A stretch of DNA of 64,000 bases from Vibrio fluvialis. GTDB lineage: Bacteria; Pseudomonadota; Gammaproteobacteria; Enterobacterales; Vibrionaceae. Of this stretch, positions 50,675 to 61,092 are shown piece after piece (position 1 is the first letter of the stretch; every line of letters starts with the position of its first letter). The stretch is taken from contig NZ_UHIP01000002.1 of the NCBI RefSeq assembly GCF_900460245.1, forward strand, positions 930,001 to 994,000, written 5' to 3'. Below the pieces are notes generated by a model. That model made no database searches, was not told where the DNA came from, and saw only the letters and a program-made list of their open reading frames with translations. Position numbers and translations under genes: made by a program.

Positions 50675-51262
50675 GTGAAAGGCAAAATAACACGTTGGCA
50701 TGATGACAAGGGGTATGGATTTATTACTGCTCCGGACGGCAAGAGTAAAATCTTTGTTCATGTTTCAGCCATGAAAAGCAGATCCAAACGATTGGCGAAA
50801 AACGATACCGTGCTGTTCGATATTGAACAGGACAGTAAAGGTCGGTTGAATGCGGTGAATGTGGAGCTGACGGGGCTGAAAGCCTTATCCCTGACCACTT
50901 TGTTCGGTGGCACATTTTTGGTCTTTGTCTCCGGCGCTACGTTGTTGCTGGGGGGATCAGTGCTGTTTATTCCGCTTTACTTGGTAATGAGCATCCTGAC
51001 CTACAAGGCTTATGCAAGTGACAAGCGGGCTGCCGAACATGGCAACTGGCGCACTCCAGAAAGTCAGTTGCACGCTATGGCGCTGGCGGGCGGCTGGCCC
51101 GGAGCGTTGCTGGCACAAAGTCAGCTTCGGCATAAATCGAAAAAGCAGCCATTTAAAACCATCCTGTGGCTGACCATTTTCATCAATATCGCCGGATTTA
51201 TCTGGACCCTTTCCCAACCCGGACACGAAGTGATCAGCCGGCTGACGCATCTGATTCTGTAA
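50675..51262 (+). CDS. Cold-shock domain fused to DUF1294 membrane domain
   Basis: 195 residues from a GTG at 50675. An N-terminal cold-shock-like domain (about residues 1-66) shows RNP1-like KGYGFITAPD and RNP2-like KIFVHVSAM, so should bind single-stranded nucleic acid. The C-terminal part (about 70-190) is DUF1294 with three membrane helices and the conserved YxxDKxAA...WRTPExxLHxxALxGGWPGAxxAQ pattern. Joins RNA binding to the inner membrane; role unknown. Confidence 0.88.
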   Translation: MKGKITRWHDDKGYGFITAPDGKSKIFVHVSAMKSRSKRLAKNDTVLFDIEQDSKGRLNAVNVELTGLKALSLTTLFGGTFLVFVSGATLLLGGSVLFIPLYLVMSILTYKAYASDKRAAEHGNWRTPESQLHAMALAGGWPGALLAQSQLRHKSKKQPFKTILWLTIFINIAGFIWTLSQPGHEVISRLTHLIL

Positions 51263-51285
51263 TTCGCTTTTGCGAAACCCATTTC

Positions 51286-51325
51286 AAAAACGCCCGCGCG
51301 AAATCAATGCAGCGGGCGTTTTTGG
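51286..51325 (+). terminator. Terminator after CSD-DUF1294 gene
   Basis: AAAACGCCCGC / GCGGGCGTTTTT arms with a 14-base loop. Confidence 0.88.
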
Positions 51326-51362
51326 TTTGTAGACTGAACTTTCTGTTACGGAGGTTTATTCA

Positions 51363-51638
51363 GTGAGCGACAAGAACATTCAGCAGATCATTGCCAGTTT
51401 TACGTCGATTGAGCAGGCGCTGACCTATTTTGACATCGACTTTGATAGCCGATTTATCGAAGAGTATCGTGAGCCGCTCGTCAAACGTTTTAATGGCTAT
51501 TTACTGCTGGAAAAGCCGCAGGATTGGTTTGCGGCTCGGCGGGCGCTGAAAAACGCGTATTGCAAAATTCAGCGTGGCCGATTGGATCCGCATACACGCT
51601 CCGCGTGTCGGGGCTGCACATCCTGTCAGCGCCGCTGA
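51363..51638 (+). CDS. Small NifW-like protein with Cys-rich tail
   Basis: 91 residues from the GTG at 51363, supported by GGAGG. The body (about residues 12-70: SIEQALTYFDIDFDSRFIEEYREPLVKRFNGYLL) resembles the NifW family, which in diazotrophs protects nitrogenase. No nif genes lie nearby, so its job is different here. The tail has CX2CX2C (Cys82, 85, 88), a possible metal or Fe-S site not typical of NifW. Converges on the DUF1992 gene with one base between the stops. Confidence 0.7.
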   Translation: MSDKNIQQIIASFTSIEQALTYFDIDFDSRFIEEYREPLVKRFNGYLLLEKPQDWFAARRALKNAYCKIQRGRLDPHTRSACRGCTSCQRR

Positions 51639-51639
51639 A

Positions 51640-52002
51640 CTAAGTTTGGTTCGATGTTCTGTTGTTGAGATAGCGATAAAGAAAGCGGGTATCGAGCCCT
51701 TTAAGCCGCATGCGCAGTTCTATCTGACGAAGTTTTGAGAGCGCGTCAACATGCTCGTCACTACCAGACTGACACTGGGCCACCAAATCACACAGTTGCA
51801 GCGCCTGATTGCGCTCTGCCAACTCGGGCGGAATATAGCCGGCATTTTTCAAAATCCGATAACCCATTCTCAGCTCTGGCGGCACCATGCTGTCATCGTC
51901 CAAGCTCAACGGCTCGCCCTTGCCGGTTAGGTCACTGAGTTGACCCTCATCCAAGGCTGCCTGAATACGCTGCTCTGCTATTCTGTCGACCAATAGGCTC
52001 AT
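51640..52002 (-). CDS. DUF1992 (DnaJ-homologue-subfamily-C-like) protein
   Basis: 120 residues, soluble. Shows the DUF1992 pattern: VDRIAEQRIQAALDEGQLSDLTGKGEPLSLDDDSMVPPELRMGYRILKNAGYIPPELAERNQ. Bacterial members are of unknown function despite the DnaJ-related name; no J-domain HPD motif is present. GGAGC precedes the ATG. Confidence 0.9.
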   Translation of the reverse strand: MSLLVDRIAEQRIQAALDEGQLSDLTGKGEPLSLDDDSMVPPELRMGYRILKNAGYIPPELAERNQALQLCDLVAQCQSGSDEHVDALSKLRQIELRMRLKGLDTRFLYRYLNNRTSNQT

Positions 52003-52178
52003 GGTTGTGCTCCTTCCTATCCGGTCAGCTTACGCCTGCAATCCGTCAGGTCAAGCCGGGTAATGATTCTCGGTGTCGTCAGCTTCGTATATACCATGTG
52101 GTGAAGGGTTTCCTCATCCGAAAAGGGTCTGATAGAGTGACTTTCGAGCGTAAGACAGGGACAACAGGGAGTGTGAAC

Positions 52179-52748
52179 ATGAAACGAATCTATCGCGTTG
52201 CTGAGAAGCCGCTTAAACAGTCGGCGAAATGGCTGGTGTTGGCAACGGGTGCGCTGCTGAGTGCCTGTACGCAAAGTGACTGGCGTACAGCAAGCCGTGA
52301 ACCTGCTGGGATCGCGCCAGACCCACAGAATAACCGCCAGGCAGTGATAGAGTTTTACGCCGCAGACGCGTTTAGCTGGCGTGGCTGGTTTGCCGTGCAT
52401 ACCTGGATGGCTGTCAAACCACAAAACGCCGAGGAATACACCGTGTATGAGGTCGTGGGGTGGCGAGTCGATCGCGGTCAGCCTGCTTTGTATCAGTATC
52501 AAACCGCCACGCCCGACCGCTATTGGTATGGCGCGCGACCAGAAAAAGTGCTCTCCATTCAGGGTGAGAAAGCCGCACAACTGATCCCGAAAGTTCAGGA
52601 TGTGGTGGCGGTTTATCCCTGGGCGAATGAATATACGCTGTTTCCCGGGCCGAACAGTAATACATTCCCGGCTTGGGTCGGGCGTCAAGTACCAGAGTTA
52701 GGGCTGAAAATGCCGTTTAGCGCCATCGGCAGTGGATATGGCAAGTAG
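52179..52748 (+). CDS. DUF3750 lipoprotein-like protein
   Basis: 189 residues from the ATG at 52179 (GGGAG nine bases upstream; a GTG two codons earlier is possible). A basic N-terminus and hydrophobic segment end in a lipobox, LLSAC (Cys about residue 36), so it is probably a lipoprotein. The rest (AVIEFYAADAFSWRGWFAVHTWMAVK, VYPWANEYTLFPGPNSNTFPAW) matches the DUF3750 pattern with conserved His, Trp and Asn. Function unknown. Confidence 0.82.
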   Translation: MKRIYRVAEKPLKQSAKWLVLATGALLSACTQSDWRTASREPAGIAPDPQNNRQAVIEFYAADAFSWRGWFAVHTWMAVKPQNAEEYTVYEVVGWRVDRGQPALYQYQTATPDRYWYGARPEKVLSIQGEKAAQLIPKVQDVVAVYPWANEYTLFPGPNSNTFPAWVGRQVPELGLKMPFSAIGSGYGK

Positions 52749-52845
52749 AAATTGTTGATGAGTTTGGAAGGTGTTCATCAGGTCGCTTTATTTGCAGGGG
52801 CTGAGCCGATAGAATGCGCAAAACGCAAAGAAAAGTAGACATCTC

Positions 52846-53367
52846 ATGGCAAAACTTACGCTCCAGGAGCAAATGTTAAAAGCAGGTTTGGTGAACGAGA
52901 AGAAATTCAAGAAAGTCACCAAAGGCGCAAAGAAATCACGCGTTCAGTCGCGCGAAGTCAAAGCTGCGATTGAAGAGCAAAAACGCCAGCAACAAGAGCG
53001 CGATAAAGAACTGAATACGCAAAAGAACGAAGCACGTTTGAGTAAAGAAATTCAGTCGCAGGTGAAACAGTTGATTGAACTCAACAAGCTCAACACCAAA
53101 GATGGCGACATCAAATACAACTTCACCGACGGTACACTGGTGAAATCCCTTTACGTCACCTCTCTGCTTCGTGAACAACTGATTAAAGGCATCGTGGCGA
53201 TTGCCCGCTACGAAGACACTTATGTGGTCATTCCTAGCAGTGTGGCGAACAAAATTGCCCAGCGTGATGAACAAACCATCATTGAACAGCAGGTGGCGTC
53301 CAGTGATGCGGTGGATGAAGATGATCCATACGCAGATTTCGTCGTGCCAGATGACCTGATGTGGTAA
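52846..53367 (+). CDS. DUF2058 (YaiL-type) nucleoid/polynucleotide-associated protein
   Basis: 173 residues, soluble. Begins MAKLTLQEQMLKAGLVNEKKFKK, then a highly charged coiled coil (about residues 25-70, Gln/Lys/Arg-rich) and a compact domain with YNFTDGTLVKSLYV and YVVIPSSVANKIAQRDE. Typical of gamma-proteobacteria; role poorly known. Confidence 0.9.
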   Translation: MAKLTLQEQMLKAGLVNEKKFKKVTKGAKKSRVQSREVKAAIEEQKRQQQERDKELNTQKNEARLSKEIQSQVKQLIELNKLNTKDGDIKYNFTDGTLVKSLYVTSLLREQLIKGIVAIARYEDTYVVIPSSVANKIAQRDEQTIIEQQVASSDAVDEDDPYADFVVPDDLMW

Positions 53368-53386
53368 TCACGGTGTTGTGAAAGAA

Positions 53387-53420
53387 AAAAGCCCGGACAG
53401 TCAATGTCCGGGCTTTTTTA
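53387..53420. terminator. Bidirectional terminator between DUF2058 gene and pldA
   Basis: AAAGCCCGGACA / TGTCCGGGCTTT arms with T runs on both strands. Confidence 0.92.
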
Positions 53421-53444
53421 TGGTTCACCGCGGACTAAGCAAAC

Positions 53445-54446
53445 TTATAACAGGTCAGTGATGGCAATCCCTAAGCCAAAGCGCTGCTGATTGTGGTTGT
53501 AATCAATCAGGTTTTCGCCGTAGCCGGTGGAATATTTCGCGTAGCCACGGACTTTGCCCCAAATCGGGAACGTGAGACCGAGTTCGGCATAACCTTTGTT
53601 AGTGGCGAAGTTTTCCCGCCCGGTGAAGTTAATTGCCAGATCATCCCATTTGTAGGCACCAGTCAGCTCAAAGTGGCCCATGTAATCGAGGATATCCGGG
53701 TTGTCATCGCCATTCGGATCGTCCGCGCTGGTTTTGTCTTTTTCCGGAATACGCCACCACGGGCGCAAGTTGAGAGCCAAGCGATTCTTCTCGTAGGTCA
53801 GTGACGCATAAATGCGGTTCCAACTGCGTGAGAGATCCTGCCTTTGGCCATTCGATTGGTGCTCAATACCGAACCCAAGCCAGGTATTGCCACCAAACGG
53901 TTGCCAACGGGTCGGCGTGAAATAAAACAGCTCGGGCTGATAATCGGTTTCACGGAAAGGGCGCGAAATCGATTCAGAATAGACCTGCCAGTACGAGCGC
54001 AGGGTAAATCCAAAGAACAGCGCATCATCTTCAAACAGCAAATCGGTGTAGTTGAGCGGTACTTTAAAACTGATTTGAAACTCCGACTCTGCTTTGCGTA
54101 ATCCGTCGGCCCAGCCCGTGTCTTCGTACGCTTTGCGGTTAATGCTGTCGGTGTAGACGATGGGCAGAATGTAGTTCATGCGGTGCGCCGTCATCACAAA
54201 TGGACGGAACTCGGTGCTTTTTTCCGATTCACGCCGCTGACTCAGCAAATCTTCCTGTTCCGCCGGGGCGGGCTGTTCACTCATCGACTGGCAGCGTTCA
54301 CGTACCTGATCAATGGTCATTTCGCCGCTGTGTGATTTGGTGGTGGTCAGCAAGCACTGGTCGTACTCACTGAGATCTTGCGCCTTCAGTAAAGGCGACA
54401 TAAGCAGCGTTGTGGCTAGCAGTGCCGTCTTCATGGTTGCGTCCAT
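53445..54446 (-). CDS. pldA: Outer-membrane phospholipase A (PldA)
   Basis: Calcium-dependent phospholipase A1/A2 of the outer membrane, 333 residues. Signal peptide about residues 1-23 (ending LLKAQ), a soluble N-terminal stretch, then a twelve-strand beta barrel rich in alternating aromatic residues. The active-site pattern GIEHQSNGQRQDLSRSWNR carries the catalytic His and Ser of the HxSNG motif, with the Asn following. AAGGA lies six bases before the ATG at 54446; a Met four codons on is also possible. Releases fatty acids when outer-membrane lipid order is disturbed. Confidence 0.94.
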   Translation of the reverse strand: MDATMKTALLATTLLMSPLLKAQDLSEYDQCLLTTTKSHSGEMTIDQVRERCQSMSEQPAPAEQEDLLSQRRESEKSTEFRPFVMTAHRMNYILPIVYTDSINRKAYEDTGWADGLRKAESEFQISFKVPLNYTDLLFEDDALFFGFTLRSYWQVYSESISRPFRETDYQPELFYFTPTRWQPFGGNTWLGFGIEHQSNGQRQDLSRSWNRIYASLTYEKNRLALNLRPWWRIPEKDKTSADDPNGDDNPDILDYMGHFELTGAYKWDDLAINFTGRENFATNKGYAELGLTFPIWGKVRGYAKYSTGYGENLIDYNHNQQRFGLGIAITDLL

Positions 54447-54720
54447 GTCACTTCCTTAGCATTCAATTAGGGTAAGCCTCTGTATTATAAATGGGCTTTG
54501 AAAGCAGGACGTAAGAGTATTGTTATTCGGACGCTAAAAACGATAACTGTGATGGTTGATCAGCTTTGAATCCATCCATTAAGTCTGAATAGGAAACATT
54601 ACCTATTGATAATGTCATGATTGACAGCATGGCGGTTGGCCTTGCATCATGCCGGATTATCTTAAGCGGAAAGTGCACCCATCACCGGGAAAGCCGTCGC
54701 AGATTGTTCGAGATGTACTC

Positions 54721-55287
54721 ATGTCTAAGTTGTTTAAATGGTTGGTGTTGCTGAGCACGGGTTTTATCGTGGTGTTCGGCTACTTAGGATTTCATTCGTA
54801 TCGTGCGCTCACGTTCATGGACCATGGTTTACGGTGGTTTTGGGTGGACAGTCAGTTCATCAGCTTGGATGATTCCGCCATGCAAAGCGCACGGGAGCAT
54901 CATTCTGAGCAGCTGATTTATCGTCAAGTCGATGTTGAACATCAACTGGCGATTTTCCTGAACACCACCAACAACGGCCATTTCTTGTTTACCTTTGCTA
55001 AAGATGCGCCGTGCGATCCTGCAACGCCTTATCAGGCTCAACTTACGGTCAATAATGAGCCGAGTGAAACCGTCACGTTTGACTGCAAAACGCCGGATAG
55101 CGCGGTCTATCGTCTTGCCAAACCGAAGTTTACTCAACTGCAATTGACCAACGAGGATTTTCACTTCAACCTTGATCTGAACTTGTGGGATCTCAAAGCG
55201 CTGAAAAAAGACGATTACATGCAGCACAACTATCGCTTTTTCCAGCAACACAGCAACGAAACTGTGTACCCGTGGGATCGCGACTAA
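54721..55287 (+). CDS. Hypothetical membrane-anchored/exported protein
   Basis: 188 residues from the ATG at 54721 (weak GAGATG site); an ATG at 54649 would put a polar segment before the membrane helix. N-terminal helix (about residues 5-25) as anchor or uncleaved signal, then a soluble beta-rich domain with one Cys pair (about 99 and 122). No family recognised. Converges on the epimerase-like gene with ten bases between the stops. Confidence 0.7.
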   Translation: MSKLFKWLVLLSTGFIVVFGYLGFHSYRALTFMDHGLRWFWVDSQFISLDDSAMQSAREHHSEQLIYRQVDVEHQLAIFLNTTNNGHFLFTFAKDAPCDPATPYQAQLTVNNEPSETVTFDCKTPDSAVYRLAKPKFTQLQLTNEDFHFNLDLNLWDLKALKKDDYMQHNYRFFQQHSNETVYPWDRD

Positions 55288-55297
55288 GCGTCTTTGC

Positions 55298-56230
55298 TTA
55301 TCTTGCCTGGCGTTCAAGCCAGATGTTGTGCAATCCCTGCTCAAAGGTTGTGATCTGAAAAGTGGGAAAGCGCTGCTTAAACTTGTCTGAAACAAAAATA
55401 TTGTCGGCTTTGTAGCGCGGTAATAGTTCTGCCACGTCGCGAATGGTTGGACTGACTTTGCCGGCTAACCAGAGTTGCCACTGTTTTAACACGCGATATT
55501 TGGGCTGTACGCCGAAAGTTGTGGCAGCCAGAGTGACAAATTCACGGTAAGTCAGACGGTTATCATCGCACGGTAAGTGCCATGTTTGGCCGTAAGCATC
55601 GGGTGTGTTGCCCAACAAAGCCATCGCACGACTGGCATCCGGAGTGTAAATCAGGCTGCGTGTGACATCATCACGCAGAAACACTTTGGCCGTTTTTCCG
55701 CCCAGTAAGCTGTTGATGATGGTGGAATTGGTAATACTCTGCGTTTTTCCCGGACCGTAAAACTCCGGAGCCCGACAAATCATAGCGTTCATTCTTCCTT
55801 GCTCCATCGCTTCGAGCAGCATGCGCGTAATCAGGGCGCGAACATTTCCTTTGCCACCGTTTGGCTGAAACGGCGTGTCTTCATGCTGTGGCGTGTTGGT
55901 TTGCGGATACATGTAGGTATTGTCGAAATAAACCAGTTTTGCCCCATGTGCTTCACATGCCGCAATCACATTGCGCATCAATGTCGGCCATTGCGCCACC
56001 CATAGCTGTGTATTCATTGGTAGTCCAGCGGTCAGGTAAACAGTCTCTGAACCTTCCACTGCGCGCAATGTTTGTTCCGGATCGAGCAGATCGGCCTGAA
56101 ATAACTGGTCGGTGTCATTCACTTTCTGCGGGCGACGGCTGACCAAGCGAATGTCGCTGGTGAAGTCTCGTTTGAGGCTCAGTGCCAGTTCTCGGCCAAT
56201 TTGTCCATTGGCGCCTAATATTGTTTGCAT
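55298..56230 (-). CDS. NAD(P)-dependent epimerase/dehydratase-like protein (extended SDR)
   Basis: 310 residues. Rossmann motif GANGQIGRELA at the N-terminus (residues 6-16), VYLTAGLP, and a YxxxK-like active site replaced by DNTYMYPQTNTP...KGNVRALITRML, so the classical catalytic Tyr-Lys is not clear. REFVTLAATTFGVQPKYRVL is typical of NAD-dependent epimerases acting in a small-molecule pathway. Substrate unknown; no operon partner. Confidence 0.83.
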   Translation of the reverse strand: MQTILGANGQIGRELALSLKRDFTSDIRLVSRRPQKVNDTDQLFQADLLDPEQTLRAVEGSETVYLTAGLPMNTQLWVAQWPTLMRNVIAACEAHGAKLVYFDNTYMYPQTNTPQHEDTPFQPNGGKGNVRALITRMLLEAMEQGRMNAMICRAPEFYGPGKTQSITNSTIINSLLGGKTAKVFLRDDVTRSLIYTPDASRAMALLGNTPDAYGQTWHLPCDDNRLTYREFVTLAATTFGVQPKYRVLKQWQLWLAGKVSPTIRDVAELLPRYKADNIFVSDKFKQRFPTFQITTFEQGLHNIWLERQAR

Positions 56231-56335
56231 CGTTAACTTATCTTCAATCAGGAGTGGTGATGAGACATCCTAAGGTTAAAGTTAAGTTTAGAGTCAAGCC
56301 TGATTGTGCTGTTGGTGTGTATTCATCTTCGGCCA

Positions 56336-56368
56336 ATAAAAAAGGCGAACCTTAAGGTTCGCCTTTTG
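56336..56368 (-). terminator. Terminator of the gcvP-side glycine cleavage operon
   Basis: AAAGGCGAACC-TTAA-GGTTCGCCTTT stem 20 bases past the gcvP stop, followed by a T run on the minus strand. Confidence 0.9.
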
Positions 56369-56388
56369 CGTGTACGTTAAAAACGTAA

Positions 56389-59253
56389 TTACTCTTCGTA
56401 ATTCTCAATGCTAGGGCAAGAGCAAATCAGGTTACGGTCGCCGTAGACGTTGTCGACTCGGTTGACAGTTGGCCAGTACTTCGAGGCTTTCGCTTGCGCT
56501 GAAGGGAAGCAGGCGATCTCGCGCGAGTATGGGTGAACCCATTCGTCGCTTGAAAGGTCAACTTGAGTATGTGGCGCGTTTACCAGTGGGTTGTCTGCCA
56601 GTGGCCATACACCAGAATGAACTTGGCTGATCTCTTCGCGAATCGCGATCATCGCATCACAGAAGCGATCCAGCTCCGCGAGATCTTCCGATTCTGTTGG
56701 TTCAACCATCAGCGTGCCCGCAACCGGGAATGACATGGTTGGCGCGTGGAAACCGTAGTCCATCAGACGTTTTGCGATGTCTTCTTCGCTAATGCCGGTT
56801 TCTTCTTTTAGAGGACGAATGTCGATAATACATTCGTGCGCAACGCGGCCATTCGCGCCACGGTACAGAACAGGATAGTGAGGACGCAGACGCTCCATCA
56901 CGTAGTTCGCATTCAGAATCGCCACTTCAGTCGCGTTGGTCAGGCCTTCTGCGCCCATCATCGCGATGTAAGCCCAAGAGATTGGCAGAATCGAGGCGCT
57001 ACCCAGATCCGCGGCAGAAACAGCGAAATCTGTGCCTTCCAGGCCGCCTTCAATGTGACCTGGCAGGAATGGTGCCAGATGCGATTTCACACCGATAGGA
57101 CCCATGCCCGGGCCGCCGCCGCCGTGAGGAATACAGAACGTTTTGTGCAGGTTCAGGTGCGAAACATCAGAGCCGATAAAGCCTGGCGACGTCAAACCAA
57201 CCTGAGCGTTCATGTTCGCGCCGTCCAGGTAAACCTGACCGCCGGCAGCATGAACCATTTCGCATACCTGACGAACCTGTTCTTCGTACACACCGTGTGT
57301 AGAAGGGTAAGTGATCATGATGGCAGACAGGTTGTCTTGGTGTTTTTCGATTTTCTCTGCAAGGTCAGCGATATCCACGTTACCGTTGTCATCACATTTC
57401 ACCACCACGACTTTCATCGATACCATCGATGCAGTCGCCGGGTTAGTACCGTGCGCAGAGCTTGGGATCAGACAGACGTTACGATGACCTTCGCCACGGC
57501 TTTCGTGGTAACGCTGAATCGCAATAAGGCCTGCGTATTCGCCTGATGCACCTGAGTTTGGTTGCAGTGAGAACGCATCGTAGCCTGTGATTTCACACAG
57601 TTTCTCTTTCAGATCGCTGGCCAGAGCCGCATAGCCCGCCGCTTGAACTTTTGGTGCGAATGGGTGAATGCAGCCAAATTCTGGCCAAGTCACCGGAATC
57701 ATCTCTGCGGCTGCATTCAGCTTCATGGTACAGCTGCCCAGTGGGATCATGCCGTGCGTCAGAGAGAAGTCTTTGTTTTCCAGTTTTTTCAGGTAACGCA
57801 TCATTTGCGTTTCGCTGTGGTGCGTGTTGAATACCGGGTGAGTCAGGTATTCAGACGTACGACGGCAGTTTTCTGGAATCGCAGCAAACTCGTTCGCTTC
57901 AATAGAGGCAGACAGAGCCTGAACGCTTTCGCTGACGCCGAACACGCCAAACAACGCTTCGATATCGGCGATGCTGGTGGTTTCATCCAGGCTGATACCC
58001 AGTTGAACAGGCAATTTACGCAGGTTGATATCGGCCTGCTGTGCTTTCTGGTACAGCGCGTCGGTGTTGGCACCGGAGTTGATGGTGATGGTGTCGAAGA
58101 AGCTGTTGTGAGCCAGTTCGAAGCCAGCTTTGGTCAGTCCAGCGGCCAGAATCGCAGTCAGGTGGTGAGTGCGGCGAGCGATAGTACGCAGACCTTCAGC
58201 ACCGTGGAATACGGCGTAGAATGACGCCATGTTTGCCAGCAGCGCCTGAGCGGTACAGATGTTGGAGGTCGCTTTCTCGCGGCGAATATGCTGCTCACGA
58301 GTTTGCATCGCCATACGCAGTGCCTGGTTGCCTTTTGCATCGATAGATACACCGATGACGCGGCCTGGCATGGTACGTTTGTACGCATCACGCGTTGCCA
58401 TGAAGGCGGCATGCGGACCGCCGTAACCCATCGGCACGCCAAAACGTTGCGCAGAACCGATCACCACGTCTGCGCCCATCTCGCCGGCAGGTTTCAGCAG
58501 CGTGCTGGCCAGCAGGTCAGTCGCGACCGTCACCAATGTCTTGTTCGCATGCGCTTTTTCGATGATGTCCGTCAGATCGCGAACTTCACCCGTGGTGCTT
58601 GGGTATTGCAGCAGAGCACCGAACACGTCTTGTTCTGCAAGGCAATCGATTGCGCCAACCTGAACTTCAAAACCCAGGAAAGCCGCACGAGTCTTCACCA
58701 CTTCGATGGTTTGCGGGTGAACGTCGTCTGCCACGTAGAAGATATTGCTCTTGCTCTTACCCGCGCGGTGACACAGTGCCATCGCTTCCGCAGCTGCGGT
58801 CGCTTCGTCCAGCAGAGAGGCGTTCGCGATTTCCATCCCCGTCAGATCCATCACCATTTGCTGATAGTTCAGCAGCGATTCAAGACGACCCTGAGAAATT
58901 TCTGGTTGGTATGGCGTGTAAGCGGTGTACCAGCCCGGGTTTTCCATCACGTTACGCAGAATGACGTTTGGCGTGAAGGTGTTGTAGTAACCCTGACCGA
59001 TGAAAGTACGTTTGATTTGGTTTTGTTGTGCGAACGCTTTCATGGCAGTCAGCATGTCGGCTTCGCTTTTCGCTGGCGCAAGGCTCATTGGCTTTTCCAG
59101 ACGAATGTTCGCTGGAACGGTTTCTGCGATCAGAGCTTCCAGAGAGGCCGCGTTGATCGCTTTGAGCATTTTCGCTTGGTCAGCGGTGTTTGGTCCGTTG
59201 TGGCGAGCAACAAACTCATTTTGAGTGCTTAGGCTGTGAAGTAATTCAGTCAT
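56389..59253 (-). CDS. gcvP: Glycine dehydrogenase (decarboxylating), P-protein
   Basis: PLP enzyme that decarboxylates glycine and passes the aminomethyl group to lipoyl-GcvH, 954 residues, usual full length (fused N and C halves). N-terminal [12 protein letters not shown] lysine in [23 protein letters not shown] near residue 700, with [22 protein letters not shown] before it. AAAGGA precedes the ATG. Third gene of glyA-gcvH-gcvP, 53 bases after gcvH. Confidence 0.97.
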   Translation of the reverse strand: MTELLHSLSTQNEFVARHNGPNTADQAKMLKAINAASLEALIAETVPANIRLEKPMSLAPAKSEADMLTAMKAFAQQNQIKRTFIGQGYYNTFTPNVILRNVMENPGWYTAYTPYQPEISQGRLESLLNYQQMVMDLTGMEIANASLLDEATAAAEAMALCHRAGKSKSNIFYVADDVHPQTIEVVKTRAAFLGFEVQVGAIDCLAEQDVFGALLQYPSTTGEVRDLTDIIEKAHANKTLVTVATDLLASTLLKPAGEMGADVVIGSAQRFGVPMGYGGPHAAFMATRDAYKRTMPGRVIGVSIDAKGNQALRMAMQTREQHIRREKATSNICTAQALLANMASFYAVFHGAEGLRTIARRTHHLTAILAAGLTKAGFELAHNSFFDTITINSGANTDALYQKAQQADINLRKLPVQLGISLDETTSIADIEALFGVFGVSESVQALSASIEANEFAAIPENCRRTSEYLTHPVFNTHHSETQMMRYLKKLENKDFSLTHGMIPLGSCTMKLNAAAEMIPVTWPEFGCIHPFAPKVQAAGYAALASDLKEKLCEITGYDAFSLQPNSGASGEYAGLIAIQRYHESRGEGHRNVCLIPSSAHGTNPATASMVSMKVVVVKCDDNGNVDIADLAEKIEKHQDNLSAIMITYPSTHGVYEEQVRQVCEMVHAAGGQVYLDGANMNAQVGLTSPGFIGSDVSHLNLHKTFCIPHGGGGPGMGPIGVKSHLAPFLPGHIEGGLEGTDFAVSAADLGSASILPISWAYIAMMGAEGLTNATEVAILNANYVMERLRPHYPVLYRGANGRVAHECIIDIRPLKEETGISEEDIAKRLMDYGFHAPTMSFPVAGTLMVEPTESEDLAELDRFCDAMIAIREEISQVHSGVWPLADNPLVNAPHTQVDLSSDEWVHPYSREIACFPSAQAKASKYWPTVNRVDNVYGDRNLICSCPSIENYEE

Positions 59254-59306
59254 TTTCCTTTACCTTGAAAAAAAGCCGCCCGCAGGGGCAGCTTTATTCT
59301 GAGACA

Positions 59307-59687
59307 TTAGTCTTCTTCGATAGAGCTCAGATACTCTTCGGCGTCTTTCAGATCGTCCAGTTCGGCCGCGTCAGACATTTTCACTTTAACAATCCAGCCG
59401 CCTTCGTATGGCTGTTCGTTGATTAGCTCTGGGCTATCCTGAAGGTCTTCGTTCACTTCCACAATCACACCAGATACTGGCGCGTAGATGTCAGAAGCTG
59501 CTTTTACAGATTCAACCAGTGAGAAGCTTTCGCCAGCATCGCATTCGCTGTCTACTTCTGGTAGTTCAACAAACACAACATCGCCCAGCATTTCCTGAGC
59601 GTGCTCAGAGATACCGATTGTTACTGTACCGTCACCGTTGTCGCGCACCCATTCATGGCTGTCTGTAAACTTCAGTGTTTTGTCCAT
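59307..59687 (-). CDS. gcvH: Glycine cleavage system H protein (lipoyl carrier)
   Basis: Shuttle protein, 126 residues. The lipoylated Lys62 lies in [17 protein letters not shown]; the N-terminal [33 protein letters not shown] is typical. GGAG eight bases before the chosen ATG. Moves the aminomethyl group between GcvP, GcvT and Lpd. Confidence 0.97.
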   Translation of the reverse strand: MDKTLKFTDSHEWVRDNGDGTVTIGISEHAQEMLGDVVFVELPEVDSECDAGESFSLVESVKAASDIYAPVSGVIVEVNEDLQDSPELINEQPYEGGWIVKVKMSDAAELDDLKDAEEYLSSIEED

Positions 59688-59784
59688 TGCATAATCTCCA
59701 AAATGTATCGAATTTGCTGCCTAAGGTGAGCATAAACGTATGAATCGGGTTTGACGTCCATGCGCCTTAGGCATCATTAACTGT

Positions 59785-61092
59785 TTATTGGTAAAGCGGG
59801 AAGCGCTGGCATAGCGCCTTAACCTGTTTGCGAACTTGTTGTTCCACTTCCGGGTTACCTTCAGGGCTTTCAACTAAGCCATCCAGCACGTCGCCAATCC
59901 ACTCACCAATGAGTTTAAATTCTTCACGACCGAAACCACGACTGGTTCCAGCAGGCGTACCTAAACGAATGCCCGAAGTAATCATAGGCTTCTCTTCATC
60001 AAAAGGGATGCCATTTTTGTTACATGTGATTCCTGCACGCTCCAGTGCCTGCTCAACCACGTTGCCTTTCAATCCTTTAGGACGCAGGTCAACCAGCATC
60101 AGGTGCGTATCGGTTCCGCCAGTCACAATGTCACAGCCGCGAGTTTGCAATACTTCGGCCAGAACTTTTGCGTTATCGATCACCGAATCAATATAACTTG
60201 AGAATTCAGGCCCCAGAGCTTCACCAAATGCAACCGCTTTTGCTGCGATCACGTGCATCAGTGGGCCACCTTGCAGGCCAGGGAATACTGCCGAGTTGAT
60301 CTTCTTAATGATCTCTTCGTGGTTGGTCAGAATCATGCCGCCGCGCGGGCCGCGCAGGGTTTTGTGTGTGGTGGTGGTCACGACATGTGCGTGTGGCAGC
60401 GGGCTTGGATGAGCGCCTGTGGCAACCAGGCCGGCGATGTGCGCCATATCAACCATCAACAGCGCGCCGACTTCGTCAGCGATGTCGCGGAACTTTTTGA
60501 AATCAATGATGCGTGGAATGGCTGAGCCACCGGCAATAATCAGCTTCGGTTGGCTTTCCTGCGCCAGTCTGCGTACGTCTTCGTAATTGATTTCTAAGGT
60601 TGCGCGGTCTACACCGTACTGAACGGCGTTAAACCATTTGCCAGACAGGGCTGGGCGCGCGCCGTGCGTTAAGTGGCCGCCAGCGTCCAGCGACATACCC
60701 ATAATGGTATCGCCCGGTTGCAGCAGAGCCAGCATCACAGCACCGTTAGCTTGTGCACCAGAGTGAGGTTGAACGTTTGCGTACTCGCAGTTAAAAAGCG
60801 ACTTCGCGCGTTCGATAGCAATCGCCTCAACGCTGTCGACGTGCTCACAACCGCCATAGTAACGACGACCCGGATAGCCTTCAGCGTATTTGTTAGTCAG
60901 GCAGGTGCCTTGTGCTTGCATGACTGCTTTAGACACGATGTTCTCAGAAGCAATCAGTTCGATTTGTTCGTTTTGACGGGTGTATTCGGCCTGAATGCCG
61001 GCAAATACCGCATCGTCCGTAGCTGCTAGGTTCGTGGAGAAGAAACTCTCCAAGCTGTGATTTTGGTAAGCTTTGTTCACGTTTGCGTTCAT
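59785..61092 (-). CDS. glyA: Serine hydroxymethyltransferase
   Basis: PLP enzyme exchanging serine plus tetrahydrofolate with glycine plus methylene-tetrahydrofolate, 435 residues from the ATG at 61092 (GGAAGG nine bases upstream); a longer frame to 61185 is basic and not SHMT-like. The PLP lysine is in [16 protein letters not shown] (about residue 245); [11 protein letters not shown] and the [18 protein letters not shown] cofactor stretch are present. An N-terminal 15-residue extension is longer than in E. coli GlyA. Placed with gcvH and gcvP, this copy probably uses methylene-folate made by glycine cleavage; a second, housekeeping glyA elsewhere is likely. Confidence 0.96.
   Translation of the reverse strand: MNANVNKAYQNHSLESFFSTNLAATDDAVFAGIQAEYTRQNEQIELIASENIVSKAVMQAQGTCLTNKYAEGYPGRRYYGGCEHVDSVEAIAIERAKSLFNCEYANVQPHSGAQANGAVMLALLQPGDTIMGMSLDAGGHLTHGARPALSGKWFNAVQYGVDRATLEINYEDVRRLAQESQPKLIIAGGSAIPRIIDFKKFRDIADEVGALLMVDMAHIAGLVATGAHPSPLPHAHVVTTTTHKTLRGPRGGMILTNHEEIIKKINSAVFPGLQGGPLMHVIAAKAVAFGEALGPEFSSYIDSVIDNAKVLAEVLQTRGCDIVTGGTDTHLMLVDLRPKGLKGNVVEQALERAGITCNKNGIPFDEEKPMITSGIRLGTPAGTSRGFGREEFKLIGEWIGDVLDGLVESPEGNPEVEQQVRKQVKALCQRFPLYQ

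Noticed and set aside
51363..51638. Evidence for nitrogen fixation from the NifW-like gene
   Set aside because: No nifHDK, regulatory or cofactor genes in the window; similarity is weak and the tail differs.
57643..58224. Long plus-strand frame (193 codons) inside gcvP
   Set aside because: Antisense shadow of a highly conserved gene; no ribosome site and composition follows the gcvP codons.
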